Translations under genes and position numbers: made by a program
Notes under the pieces: generated by a model
The model's database searches: none
What the model saw: the letters and a program-made list of their open reading frames with translations, nothing else
What the model was told of the DNA's origin: nothing
DNA from: Isoetes taiwanensis
Taxonomy: Eukaryota; Streptophyta; Lycopodiopsida; Isoetales; Isoetaceae
Assembly (NCBI GenBank): GCA_021234155.1
Contig: JAJEKV010000032.1
Location: 4,777,835-4,841,834 of the forward strand
DNA: 64,000 nt
Direction of reading: 5' to 3'
Shown here: positions 31,276-41,354 of the stretch, piece by piece
How positions within the stretch are numbered: the first letter of the stretch is position 1
Layout of the letters: every line of letters begins with the position of its first letter

Positions 31276-31752
31276 GCAAAAAGTGAAGAACTAGAAAAAC
31301 TTGGCTCAGGGCATACTAAAACCAAGTAAGAATTCTGGTTCAACTTGTTACGAGCCTACTGCCAAGATAGATTATGACAAAGCATGAATAGGAGACTAGA
31401 AATATGTCCAAGCGGATGTACAATGGACATGCTTTGGCATAAAAGAAGAGGACTTAAATAAGAAAGGATCACAACTTGCGTTGAACTGGGATGGTTCTAC
31501 ATAACCTCACCTTGCTTATATAGGTGGTGCATGGCATACATGATCGACACTTTCGCATGATGCACACCCAACATATAGCTTCTACACATAAGACATAGTC
31601 TGCATTTAGTACAAGATTTGTGGAGCAAATTTTAAAGCTTATGGGTTGAAAAACAAAGGTTTCAAGCTCTGCGCTATTTTTTTTTTTTCGCAGTGTCAAA
31701 GTATGTTGAAAGACTTCTTGTTAAAATATTTCTTTCGTCCATCTGTGATATA

Positions 31753-31765
31753 GGGTATGGTCGCC
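31753..31765 (+). repeat. Left terminal inverted repeat of the pogo-like element
   Basis: GGGTATGGTCGCC preceded by TA (31751-31752). Exact reverse complement of the right end. Confidence 0.85.
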
Positions 31766-32540
31766 ATGTTCCGCGCACTTAAGGGGCAAATTGTCCTTAA
31801 ACACCCGGTTTTCACCCAAATTTCGATCTGTCAATTTATTGGGATACCTAATGTTGTCCTCAACAATTTCCCCGAAGACAATTTTCCGAAATTCAATCTC
31901 CATCGAAAGTTATGGTGGCCTAAAGAAGGGGGGGTCAAACGTCCACCCTCGCCTGTCCCCAAACCACACTTCGCGGTACCCGAGGCCCTCTTTAGCGGCC
32001 TTTATGGCGTGCTAGCGCGCGGGAGGTGCCACGTCATCACAAGACATGTTGCCACCTATCGCGCAATTGCTGGATCTGCACGCCACGCCCGCTCCCACTT
32101 CAGAGGCCACATCTCATTATTAGTGGCGGGCCTAGGTGCCGTATACGAGGTCTAGGTCGCCAGCTACCAATACGTATGGTACCGGCGTTCGAGGTACCGC
32201 CAACGGTAACCGTTGGTCTTTTGGCCCACTTCCGCCAGAATTCGAGGCGAATTTCTCCACTCTAACTCCAATTCTTCACCCAATTTGGCCCGAACATTCC
32301 TGGCCATGTCCGGATGCCAATTAATTCGGCTGTAAAGGCCAGATTCTTCGAAATCCTGGCCCATCATTGCAGTTAAGCCCTTAAATTGAGCGATCGAGCA
32401 GGGGGGAAGATACGCCATTTCCTTTCAAGCATCCGGGTTTCTGAAGCGTCTGAGGTATGTTCTCAGGTTCTGATATGTTTTTTGTTTCTTATCTTCCATT
32501 GATCTTGTGCTTTGTCGTTGTGTTACAGGGTTTAGGCGCC

Positions 32541-32882
32541 ATGGATGCACGACGAACCAGTTATCCCGGGTCCGGCGGGAGGTGGGACATAGTGAGGGGT
32601 GGCGGGTATGATCCGTCCAAGAGAGCTCGCCCTGCTCCGAGCGCGCCATCCTCCCCTGTTAGCTCCTCCTCGACCTCTACCACTCCTAACTCTTTCAAGA
32701 TTAGGAACTGTTTGGTGACCCCGGCAGAGATCACAACGGCTGTCGGTTCTTCTGTCAGCGTCGAGGTATCGCCCGAAATAGTCTCTCAAGTTGAGCGGGC
32801 TCGTTCCGAGACTGACCTGATCCACTGCCAAATCATAATCACTGAAGGCGACCATGTGCTATTCCAAAGCCCCGTTGGTTAA
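32541..32882 (+). CDS. Accessory protein of the pogo-like element, 113 aa
   Basis: The ATG at 32541 follows an intron in the leader (32455-32528, donor GAG-GTATGT, acceptor GTTACAG). The frame is open to 32882. The product starts MDARRTSYPGSGGRW, has a basic stretch (PSKRARP), a serine/threonine/proline-rich linker and a more conserved-looking C-terminal part (LVTPAEITTAVGSS, EIVSQVERARSETDLIHCQI). A plus-strand AATAAA lies 430 bases downstream. I recognise no domain. It is not a piece of the transposase. A DNA-binding or accessory role for the element is possible but is inference only. An alternative start at 32457 would lie upstream of the proposed splice. Confidence 0.5.
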   Translation: MDARRTSYPGSGGRWDIVRGGGYDPSKRARPAPSAPSSPVSSSSTSTTPNSFKIRNCLVTPAEITTAVGSSVSVEVSPEIVSQVERARSETDLIHCQIIITEGDHVLFQSPVG

Positions 32883-33341
32883 TTTTGTTTGCTGCCCCTT
32901 TGTACGTAAAAGGCCCCCGGGCGATCCTCGCCTCCTCTTCCTTCATGTTGTGAAACGGCCCTTCGGGCATATTTTGTGCAGCCTGAGGGCTCAATTTTGT
33001 CTGAACATTATTTTTGTGTAATGGAATGATCCTGTTTTTACTGTCACTGTTGCGGTTCATTGCTGTTCATTGTTTATGTTCACTTCTACTGTTATTTATT
33101 TATGGTTGTGTTCGTGTCGGGTCCATGCAACAGCAGAATGTGCAACAATCACTATTTTAATCAGTTCACTATCTTAGCCATAAATCTTGTACAACAAGTT
33201 CACTATTTTCCTTCATATATTATGTACAATGAGTTGTCGACATGCTTAATTGTCTTGGGTTTCATCCGAGTCTTCGGATACACAGTGCACATTAATCCGT
33301 TAATAGCGATTGCCAAATAAAAGGTGAACTGAATATTAAGA

Positions 33342-35966
33342 TTACAACGTGACCAAACATACACGGCTATCGGCGGGTGTAGCTATGAATGAGGTCCCCT
33401 CCCCAAACCTTGAGTTGGTCAAGTGACTCGAGCCATGTCGACCCTCCATATCCTTGCAAACCCAACATCCATCTCCTTTTGCACGGCTCACAATTCCAGG
33501 GTCTACCCCAATTTCCACCATTTCCCTGATAATCCTTGCCTTGTCTATTGCAGCAACCTGGTCATGCTCGGGTCCTGAATTGGCTGCAGCATAGTTCACC
33601 CATCCCTGGGTGTCCAGTCTCATTGAGTTGCCGTGACCAATGTCAGCATGTTGCTGTGGAGCAGGCAAGTCCCACCTCTTCATTGGGGAATTGAGTGTGT
33701 TGATTGGGTTTGCTACAGGCCTAACAAGAGGTATGCAACCCTCGATACTTACGTGATGCTCATGACCAAGATCACCCGAGCAGATATGTGTGTCATCTAA
33801 ACTGCACATGACTTGCTCTTCATCAGCATCATCCAAAGGTTGGGAGTTCAGGTCTACCGAGGGGACTAGCAGGTACAATGGGTTGAAGAGCCCGGTCAAT
33901 TCACGGGGACGTCGATTTACAAAGAATGGGTGCCCCAAGTGGACTTAACCCTTGTCTAATCCTAAGCCTGTTCCTCACCTGTAATCTTCTTGTCTTAACC
34001 TCCTCGCTCAACACCCTTTGAAAACCAAATATGGATGCCACTCTAGACATCCCCCTTGGGTACATAAACTCCCTAAGCCTTGCAGCACTTGCAGCTTCCC
34101 TTTCATCAGCCAACTTCCTCATCTCTCTCTCCTCTCTGTTAGCTTGTGCCCTCTTGGCAGCCTGCTCCCTTTCAGCCTTCCTCCTTGCAGCCTCAACCTT
34201 CCCTTCTTGCCCGCCACCTGCTCCATTTCAATTTCTCGCCTCGCCCTTCTAGCCCTGTTACGCTCTCAATGCCTCACAAAAACCATCACTTGATATGTGA
34301 ACTCTCCCTCTCAGATCTGGGGCAAAGCCTCTCTTCCTTGCCCTTATGGTCTGTGATGGCATGCCATATGTTTGAGAACCTCCAACATCATTGGCATGCA
34401 CCTGACTCATTACAGCAGCACCTTCAATGGGCAATTCATGGTTAGGTTCCACATGGCCAGCTTGTGGCACATGATCACCAACTGGATTGTGTGGCATTTG
34501 GTCATTCTGCACTTCATTTGGGAGTTGTCCTGGTAAAGCCTCCCATAGCTGGTGCACTTCTGCCATGTCAAAGGCCTCCACTTGTGCCATATCTGGATGG
34601 TAATCTTCTCCAGCTTGCTCCTGGCCTGCTGTAATGTCTTCAACATGCACCCTCCCAAACCTGGTACATTCTTGACCTGGCTTAACCTTTTCCTGGTCAA
34701 AGGGCCAGATACCAGTTGCCCTAAAACCTGCCTTGATGTTCTGGGGTGTGAGGCCGCATGCAACTGACTGGGAAATCAATTCTGCTATCTCCTCCTTCTT
34801 TGGTTCTGCCCTCCCTTTGCTTACCATGTAGGCAGCTCTATGCCTCTTGAATGCTGCCTTAAAAGGGGCAAAGCATGCCACATCTAGAGGCTGAAGTCTA
34901 TGAGATGTATGTGGAGGCAATAAGGCAAAGTGGATGCCCTTCTCTTTTGCCTCCAATATGACTTCCAGCTCTACATGACTGCCATGACCATCCAATATGA
35001 TAAGGTGAGGCTGGTCTGGGGATACACCACCTGGAACTCTTGCTGCAAAATGTGACAGCCATGACTTAAACAGTTCTGATGTCATCCAAGCCGAAGATTG
35101 CACAGCCTGAATGGCACCTTCTTCACATCTTGCAATATGATCTTGCCTCATGCGATTACCTTTGAAAATATACATGTTGGGGATCCTGTACCCCTCAAAG
35201 ATTAACACAAACCAAAATAGTAACCCATTCCCTATTGTTCATAACTACCTCACTCACCCTATTCCCCCCCCTTTCTAGCTATGATTTTCAACCCCTTCAC
35301 TTTCCCACGCCTGAATTCCAGTCTAAATCGGCATTCCATATCCTTGAGGCGGGAATGCAAATTCAAAGATAAATGCTTTAAGCCCTGCATAGAAGTTGTC
35401 GACGTTCTCTGTGTCATGGCACGGGCCCGCCCACATCTAGGGTTTTACGGACTCCTTAGAGCCACTTCCGGGTGTCTTTGTTTAAAGAGCTTCCACCACT
35501 TACTGCCTGGTACTCCAGATTCACCACATGAGCCCCCTGCTCTAGCCATCTCTGCTGCCTTTTCCTTGACAGCAGATAGTGTGACCCCCATCCCTTGCTC
35601 TGCCATGCTAAGGGCCCAATTGACGAGCTCCTCCTCTTGGAGAGTTGTCAATATCTGTGGATGATTTGTTTGCTTGTGGCTTGTTCGACCGTATAACCAA
35701 TCCCTGATTGTGGACTCACGGTATACCGACCTCCTAGAAGCCTCTCTAATTGAAATGCCATATTAAACACCTCTTTCGAGGATGTCGAGCATTTGCTCTT
35801 CTGTCCATTGACCTCTCCTACTCGGCCTCCTTGGCATTGGACTGGTAGCAGCACTGACCTGTGGTGCCCTCCTCTTTGTCCTGGGCGCGCAGACCCTCTT
35901 GGATGATGCCGGTCTCCTGGTACCCCTTTCAGCATCGGATTCTCTTCGTGCCCTCGTCGAAACCAT
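33342..35966 (-). pseudogene. Pogo-like transposase (psq/CENP-B HTH, DDE_1), broken
   Basis: Read from an ATG at 35966: a basic N terminus, then a psq-type HTH (WTEEQMLDILERG, an in-frame TAA, then GISIREASRR), a CENP-B-type HTH (35651-35445: EEELVNWALSMAEQGM ... KWWKLFKQRHPEVALR), a frameshifted palm start with a NAD remnant of the first catalytic Asp, and DDE_1 in frame 35208-34258: LIILDGHGSH (second Asp) and HTSHRLQPLDVACFAPFK (third Asp). A coiled-coil basic tail (34122-33901) and, after another frameshift, a 198-codon acidic/cysteine-containing C terminus (33938-33342) follow. The enzyme would bind the TIRs and cut at TA. At least one stop and three frameshifts kill this copy. Confidence 0.8.
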
Positions 35967-36417
35967 GGCTATCTTCGTGTTCTTCACAGCCTCCTCTCGA
36001 TAACATTTGAACTGTGAAAGGAGGGCGAGATTTTATGGCCATGGAAGCCATAGCGGGTGTCGGAGAATTCAATTTCGAAGAATGCAATCGAGTGCAAGCT
36101 TTGGGCGCCAAATCGTTTCAAACCCGCATTGAATTCGTTTCAAATCGGCATGCTCGGGGTATTTTCTTCAACACGGACGTGGTCATCTAGTGCACGAGCG
36201 TGGTCATCTAGTGCACGGTGCCAGGGACATTCAAGTCACGACAGAGGTCATTGCAGGCACGGATGATGGAACTTGGTGTCTCGGTTGAAGGAAACCTAGA
36301 TAACGACACCTGGCCACAAGCCGACGACACCTGGACGGGGATACCCATGGCTGCCTGGCGATAACCAGCGTAGGGACGGGGGGTTTACCGTCGCTCTGAG
36401 GTGGGGTCACGGCAGCA

Positions 36418-36430
36418 GGCGACCATACCC
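36418..36430 (-). repeat. Right terminal inverted repeat of the pogo-like element
   Basis: GGCGACCATACCC followed by TA (36431-36432). Mirrors the left end exactly. Confidence 0.85.
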
Positions 36431-36432
36431 TA

Positions 36433-36955
36433 CATCTTATATCTTATGCGCGATGGTTGTCACGATAATGTAAAAGACTACTTGTCAAATCATTGGTAAT
36501 TGGAGTTGAGTTAGTGTCCCTTTCTGCTGTTTTAAAATGAAAATGGTTGAATGCAAAGAAACTAGAGAACATAGAATACAAATAAAAATGGATGTATAAA
36601 TGATAGGAAATCTGGTTGGATAAGCACAAGCAAGTTCAATCCAACCCAAAAGGCATTTTAACTGCTGGTGACTCTTGATCAGAGCCTTCCAAAAGATGCA
36701 TAGATACATCTCCAACGCTTGTAAAATACTACATCTACCAAAAAATACCATGATATACCACAATTTCCTAAACCCTCTCCATGAATTGTGAATTATCTAG
36801 CAAGGGCATTTTAGTTAGTCGCGAGATTATAAAAATGCTTGATAAGAACCATGTTATCTCATAACTCTGCTCCTTAAAGTATTATCGAAAGAAAATTTCA
36901 AACATGTTATATAGATGTCATGAAAAAATGTAGCACTGATCTTTTCATTCAATAC
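36433..36955. other. Intergenic, downstream region of the lectin kinase gene
   Basis: AT-rich and without coding character. On the minus strand it would hold the 3' untranslated part and poly(A) site of the receptor kinase; AT-rich words are present but no single site stands out. Confidence 0.45.
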
Positions 36956-38779
36956 TTATACATTCTGGATATGACCAAAAGCATTTGCAAAGGACATTTG
37001 TCTTGTTTGTTTCAGAAGATTGATTGCATCTAAGATGGTCATTCGTTCTTGTGGATTCTCAAGAACACAAGAGATTCCCAACATTAGCAACTGTTGACTT
37101 TCACTGGCTATAAATAAGCCTTGCAATTTAGGATCAACTACCTCTAGCAGGCGGTGCTGTTGGAGCATCTGCTCAACCCACTCCACCAAAATTTCAATAT
37201 CTTTTCCTTTCATAGCCAATGCCCTTTTTCCACTAACAATTTCCAACACAACCACTCCAAAGCTATACATATCAGAAGCTGGAGTAGGCTTTCTAGTGTC
37301 AACAAGCTCAGGGGCCAGGTAGCCAAAAGTTCCTCCCACTGCGGTGGTCATGGATAAATCTTCGTAGGCGCCGGCCAATCTAGCAAGGCCAAAGTCCCCT
37401 AGCTTGGCTGTGAAATCAGAATCTAGCAATATGTTGCTGCATTTGATGTCTCTGTGAACAATAGGTTCAGTGCATTCTCTATGAAGGTAATGAATGGCAG
37501 CTGCAAGATCACAGATGATGCTGAACCTTCTGTCCCATGTGAGCACATTGCTATCCTTGAAAAGAAATGAATCTAGACTGCCATTAGGCATACAATCAAA
37601 TACAAGCAAGAGCTCCCTTCTATGTTCACACCATCCTCTAAGTCTAACAAGATTTCGGTGCTCCAGACCCCCAACTATACTTGCTTCTGCTAAAAATGCT
37701 CTATCTCCTTCCTCAGTACGTTTTTTAATGCATTTTACAGCCACCAATGATTTATCTTTCAAGGTTCCTTTATAAACAGTGCCATATCCACCACTTCCAA
37801 GTATGCCATCCTTGTTGAATCCCTTAGTTGCTGTCTTTAACTGTATGTAAGAAAATTTATGTGGGTTCTTTCTTAGTGATGTGCCAAGTAATGGCATATG
37901 TTGATTCATCTTTCTGCAGTAAAAGAAACCAGCACCTGCACAAACAAGAAATATGAAACAAGCTGCTGCACTTGTTGCTATTACTAGTCTCTTATGGAAC
38001 TTAGACGGACTTGAAGGAATGCCAGGGGCAAACCCCCATGAAAATATATTGTGAGTTTCAATTCCTCCTCCTGTGCCTCCAGAGAAGCCCATGTAAACAC
38101 GTTCTGTCTTTAACACTGAGCACAAATCTATTTTGACTTCTAAAACTGGTTTAGTACATCTTCCTGACATGCTCGGATCATAATAGTTAACACAGATTTT
38201 GAAGTTCTTACTTGATTCTCCCCAATATTCCACAAAGACTACAAGCTTATCTCCTGTCAAGCTTATTCCTGGATCTTTAGCCTTTATAGACGTTCCATTT
38301 GTAGCATCCACTCCAACATGATTATCATTTATATCAAACTCATCACGATATGTGTCAAATTCAATTGCCACAAAATCACCACTGTTGTTCTTATTCTGAG
38401 AATCATCGAGCAGGCCAAAGAATTTCCCAAGGCTGCCTTCTGGAATGCCTGCATAGTGTGGAGTGAGGAAAAAGGCAAATCCATCACCTTTGGTTCTATT
38501 ACCTGGATTAATCTGAAAGGTGAAATTGGTGGAGAATGAAATGGGAGTGTTATTTTTGCAAATTGTGATTGAATTGTTGTAAAGAGCCCGTCCTATACTA
38601 TTGTTTAAGGCCTGGTTGAGCTGTAACTGTCCCACATATTCTGATACAAGGGTAGCATCACCCCAAAGACCAAACTGGCTAGTCTGATTGAACTGTTCAA
38701 TCCATAAACCTAAAGCATACCTGAAGTGGGTTAAACTGAGGATTAGTATACATAGAAATGATCCTTGCCTCCCTGCCAT
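36956..38779 (-). CDS. L-type lectin receptor-like kinase, 607 aa, intronless
   Basis: A complete plant LecRK. Residues 1-24 form a signal peptide. A legume-lectin domain (about 26-252) carries the metal/sugar-binding stretch VAIEFDTYRDEFDINDNHVG with E140 and D142. A membrane span lies at about 265-288. The cytosolic kinase domain (about 322-595) has the glycine loop GSGGYGTVYKG (328-338), K349 in VAVK, HRDIKCSN (D444, an RD-type kinase), DFG (462-464) and APE (489-491). All catalytic residues are present. Several N-x-S/T sites lie in the ectodomain. Lack of introns is normal for this family. Such kinases act at the plasma membrane in defence or development; the ligand is unknown. It lies 500 bases from the pogo-like element, with no sign of disruption. 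Confidence 0.95.
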   Translation of the reverse strand: MAGRQGSFLCILILSLTHFRYALGLWIEQFNQTSQFGLWGDATLVSEYVGQLQLNQALNNSIGRALYNNSITICKNNTPISFSTNFTFQINPGNRTKGDGFAFFLTPHYAGIPEGSLGKFFGLLDDSQNKNNSGDFVAIEFDTYRDEFDINDNHVGVDATNGTSIKAKDPGISLTGDKLVVFVEYWGESSKNFKICVNYYDPSMSGRCTKPVLEVKIDLCSVLKTERVYMGFSGGTGGGIETHNIFSWGFAPGIPSSPSKFHKRLVIATSAAACFIFLVCAGAGFFYCRKMNQHMPLLGTSLRKNPHKFSYIQLKTATKGFNKDGILGSGGYGTVYKGTLKDKSLVAVKCIKKRTEEGDRAFLAEASIVGGLEHRNLVRLRGWCEHRRELLLVFDCMPNGSLDSFLFKDSNVLTWDRRFSIICDLAAAIHYLHRECTEPIVHRDIKCSNILLDSDFTAKLGDFGLARLAGAYEDLSMTTAVGGTFGYLAPELVDTRKPTPASDMYSFGVVVLEIVSGKRALAMKGKDIEILVEWVEQMLQQHRLLEVVDPKLQGLFIASESQQLLMLGISCVLENPQERMTILDAINLLKQTRQMSFANAFGHIQNV

Positions 38780-39492
38780 TGCAAATCAGAATACCTTTCT
38801 TCTTTTGTGTCTCTCTTTATTAGCCTTTCTGATTCATGGAGACACGGGGCAAAATATCTACTTATTTAATTAAAGATTAAAATAAGGAAACATCAAAATG
38901 AGAACATTACAAACAAGGAAGCTTCTGTTTGAATATGAACATGAAGATACCATTTTATGCTTAGAAAGTCTTGAACTCCTGTATGCAACGTGCTTTATGT
39001 GAATAATGTCAACTCTTATCCTCCAAGCTAATGTGCTTTAATGCGGGCTCCATCTTTCAAGTCTAAGTTCACTGCGATAACAACAGGGTTCAAAAAACAG
39101 TGAGGTTAACCTTACGTTTTCTCCTATAAAATTTGCCAATGTCCAGATATTGCTGACATGAGTAGGACATGCTGTCCTAAAAAAAAAGGATCGATTTGTC
39201 CTAGAGGAAGACTTTGTCCTGCTGTCTTTAAGTGGAGAAGGATTTTATTTGGTATGTATATTTTATTTCATATAACTTACCTTAGATGTATATAGAAATT
39301 CAACTTTTAAATATTAACCAAACAAAAAAGTTAATTACCTTTGCTTTTAAATAAAAGAAATAAAATCAACTTTTTATTTTGGACCCTCTCATTTTACCTT
39401 CTTTCCCCCTTCTCGACCTTTGATTCCATTCCGTCCATATGGCCGAGTACGGCACGCCACCACAACCCATATGCTGAAATTTGGAAAAAGAT
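38780..39492. other. Intergenic between divergent kinase and YjbQ genes
   Basis: Shared upstream region of the minus-strand receptor kinase and the plus-strand YjbQ gene. AT-rich, no coding sequence. It should contain both promoters, but no clean TATA box can be assigned with confidence. Confidence 0.5.
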
Positions 39493-39558
39493 GTAACGGA
39501 AAAGACACAAACATTGCAGTCATTATTATGACTGCAATGTTTGTGTCTTTTCCGTTAC
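39493..39558. repeat. Perfect 31-bp inverted repeat with 4-base loop
   Basis: The left arm (39493-39523, starting GTAACGGAAAAGACACAAAC) and the right arm (39528-39558, ending GTTTGTGTCTTTTCCGTTAC) are exact reverse complements around TATT. As RNA it would be a 66-nt hairpin without a bulge. It lies about 260 bases upstream of the YjbQ start codon. Confidence 0.9.
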
Positions 39559-39818
39559 TATTAAATTGACTGGGGTCAAATAAATAATGGACAAAATTAT
39601 AGAACAGATTTGGATTGGTTACTAGATTATTATACTATGTTCCAAATCTAGGGTTCAAAGCTTGCATGAAGGAATAAACCTTTGGCGCCTATTTATTTTA
39701 ATGCAATTGTTGCGTCTGGATATTTTGTGATCTATAGGGGACCAAAATTTACGCTATGCATAACCACAATCGTTTGCTGACTTGGCAAAACGAGGGTTTC
39801 GGTTTTGTAAACAAGGCT

Positions 39819-41354
39819 ATGGCGACGACACTAGCAAGCGCCCCTGGTCTGGCCAAGGGTTTGGCTGCTTGCCCTGCCTGCCATCGCCATTCACCACTTC
39901 TTCTGAAGGCATCTAGCTTCAAGATTCTCAAAATTGTAAGCTTTACGCACCCTCTCCTTCTGGTATTTTCCATTCAAATTCTATGCCAAGTTGGTATCAA
40001 AATGTTGCAGGTTGTTTTTAAAAGTATTTGCATCATTAGCTCATTTAGATTAATTTGTTCTACAGACATGCAAATTTCCGGCAAAGCTGGTTCTTCTCCT
40101 AATTTTATGTGTAGTTACAAAATGTCAAGAGGATACAGTTGCAAATCAAGGGATTTGTCTTAACAAAGTTGTAGCTGTATGTAGTTTATTTATTGTATTT
40201 TGTTTCGAGATAGAATTCAAAGTTCCATATGAAGGAGGATAATAAATGTTATTTATCTAGTTTGCAATAATTTCCTCAACTATTCAGGGCATTGATCCGT
40301 TACTGCAAGCCAAGGGCACCAGCACCCATTGCCAACTTAGCAGCACTGATGGTACAGTTAGTGGATCTATATTGTAACAGTTTTAGTGTGAATTTGGTCA
40401 GTTTGTTTATGTTACTAACAAACATTCATGTCTCTGTTTATCTTCAGCGGTGTCGACTGCACCAGCTGTTGAATTTGTTCAGAAAACTTTCAGGCTTCAG
40501 CCATTAAAAAGGTTTGTGTACTATCTTTTCAAATTGTAGTTTATTAGATATGTTATAAGTTGTAAATTTGTTAATTTTCTGGTTTATCATGTTGTTCATA
40601 TGCAGAGGCTGTCATGTAATAACGAAAAAAATTTATGATGCAGTTCCTGAGCTTAAGCAATTCCAGATTGGAATTGCTAATATTTTTGGTATGCATTTGT
40701 TAAATGTAAACGTATATAAATGCTTCAAAACCACATGTTTGTCCTTAAGGATGTAACCTATGGAAGGTACTGATTCCAGTGATGCATACTTCTGCGAGCT
40801 TGACTATAAATGAAAATGCAAGTCCAGATGTTCCCCTGGATATGGAAGATGCATTGAATCGGATTGTCCCTGCGGTAATATTTGTGAATCTCAGCACCAG
40901 TTGTGAGATGAAATTCTTATAGTCACAACAGATTTCTTTTATAGGGAGACCATTTTCGTCATCTTGATGAAGGATATGATGATATGCCCGGTAACCATCT
41001 TAACATTTGATCCTTTAAGATGTAATGAGTCTGTTCATATAAACTTTTTGTGTGTGCAGCACATGTGAAAGCTTCAATGATGGGTTCCTCTTTAACTATT
41101 CCAATTTCATCAGGAAGGTTTAACCTTGGCACATGGCAGGTAAGGCAAGCATGGCTCACCATTGAATACATGCAGCTTGGCCTGTATTCCCAAAGAGGAA
41201 CCCAAACTGAATACCTCTCTAGAGCTGAGAATCGGTTTTCTAATTCTTTTCATTTTCTCTGTAGGGTATTTGGTTAAATGAACATCGGGATTATGGAGGT
41301 CCAAGGACAATATGTATCACCTTGTATGGTACCAAAAAGCCTTTCTTTAATTAA
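39819..41354 (+). CDS. YjbQ-family secondary thiamine-phosphate synthase, 8 exons, 212 aa
   Basis: Exons 39819-39935, 40288-40351, 40448-40511, 40606-40688, 40780-40874, 40945-40990, 41060-41139 and 41265-41354. All introns are GT-AG and all phases agree (639 nt). The first about 60 residues look like a plastid-type transit peptide (A, S, L, K rich). The rest is the UPF0047/YjbQ fold: GCHVITKKI, HTSASLTINENA (conserved active-site His region), a DDMPAHVKASM block, LTIPISSG and WQGIWLNEHR. Bacterial members can make thiamine phosphate and may have another main role; plants carry one related gene. A frame extends 21 codons upstream of the chosen ATG (to 39756), and the true start could lie there. 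It looks intact. Confidence 0.88.

Larger units (their letters stand above)
31753..36430. mobile_element. Pogo-like (Tc1/mariner superfamily) DNA transposon, 4678 bp, two convergent genes
   Basis: Terminal inverted repeats GGGTATGGTCGCC (31753-31765) and GGCGACCATACCC (36418-36430) are exact and are each flanked by TA, the target duplication of the Tc1/mariner/pogo group. Inside, the minus strand carries a transposase with psq-like and CENP-B-type helix-turn-helix domains and a DDE_1 catalytic domain (33342-35966). The plus strand carries a separate 113-codon gene with its own 5' intron (32541-32882). The two genes converge at about 33.3 kb, where AATAAA (33316-33321, +) lies. The element is complete end to end, but the transposase is broken by a stop and several frameshifts. 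Confidence 0.85.

Noticed and set aside
31757-32155. 132-codon plus-strand frame starting inside the left TIR of the pogo-like element
   Set aside because: No recognisable content, includes the terminal repeat itself and overlaps other open frames. More likely element leader or promoter DNA.
32026-32418. Overlapping frames of 60-85 codons in both directions inside the pogo-like element
   Set aside because: They overlap one another and the promoter side of the accessory gene; no splice or domain support.
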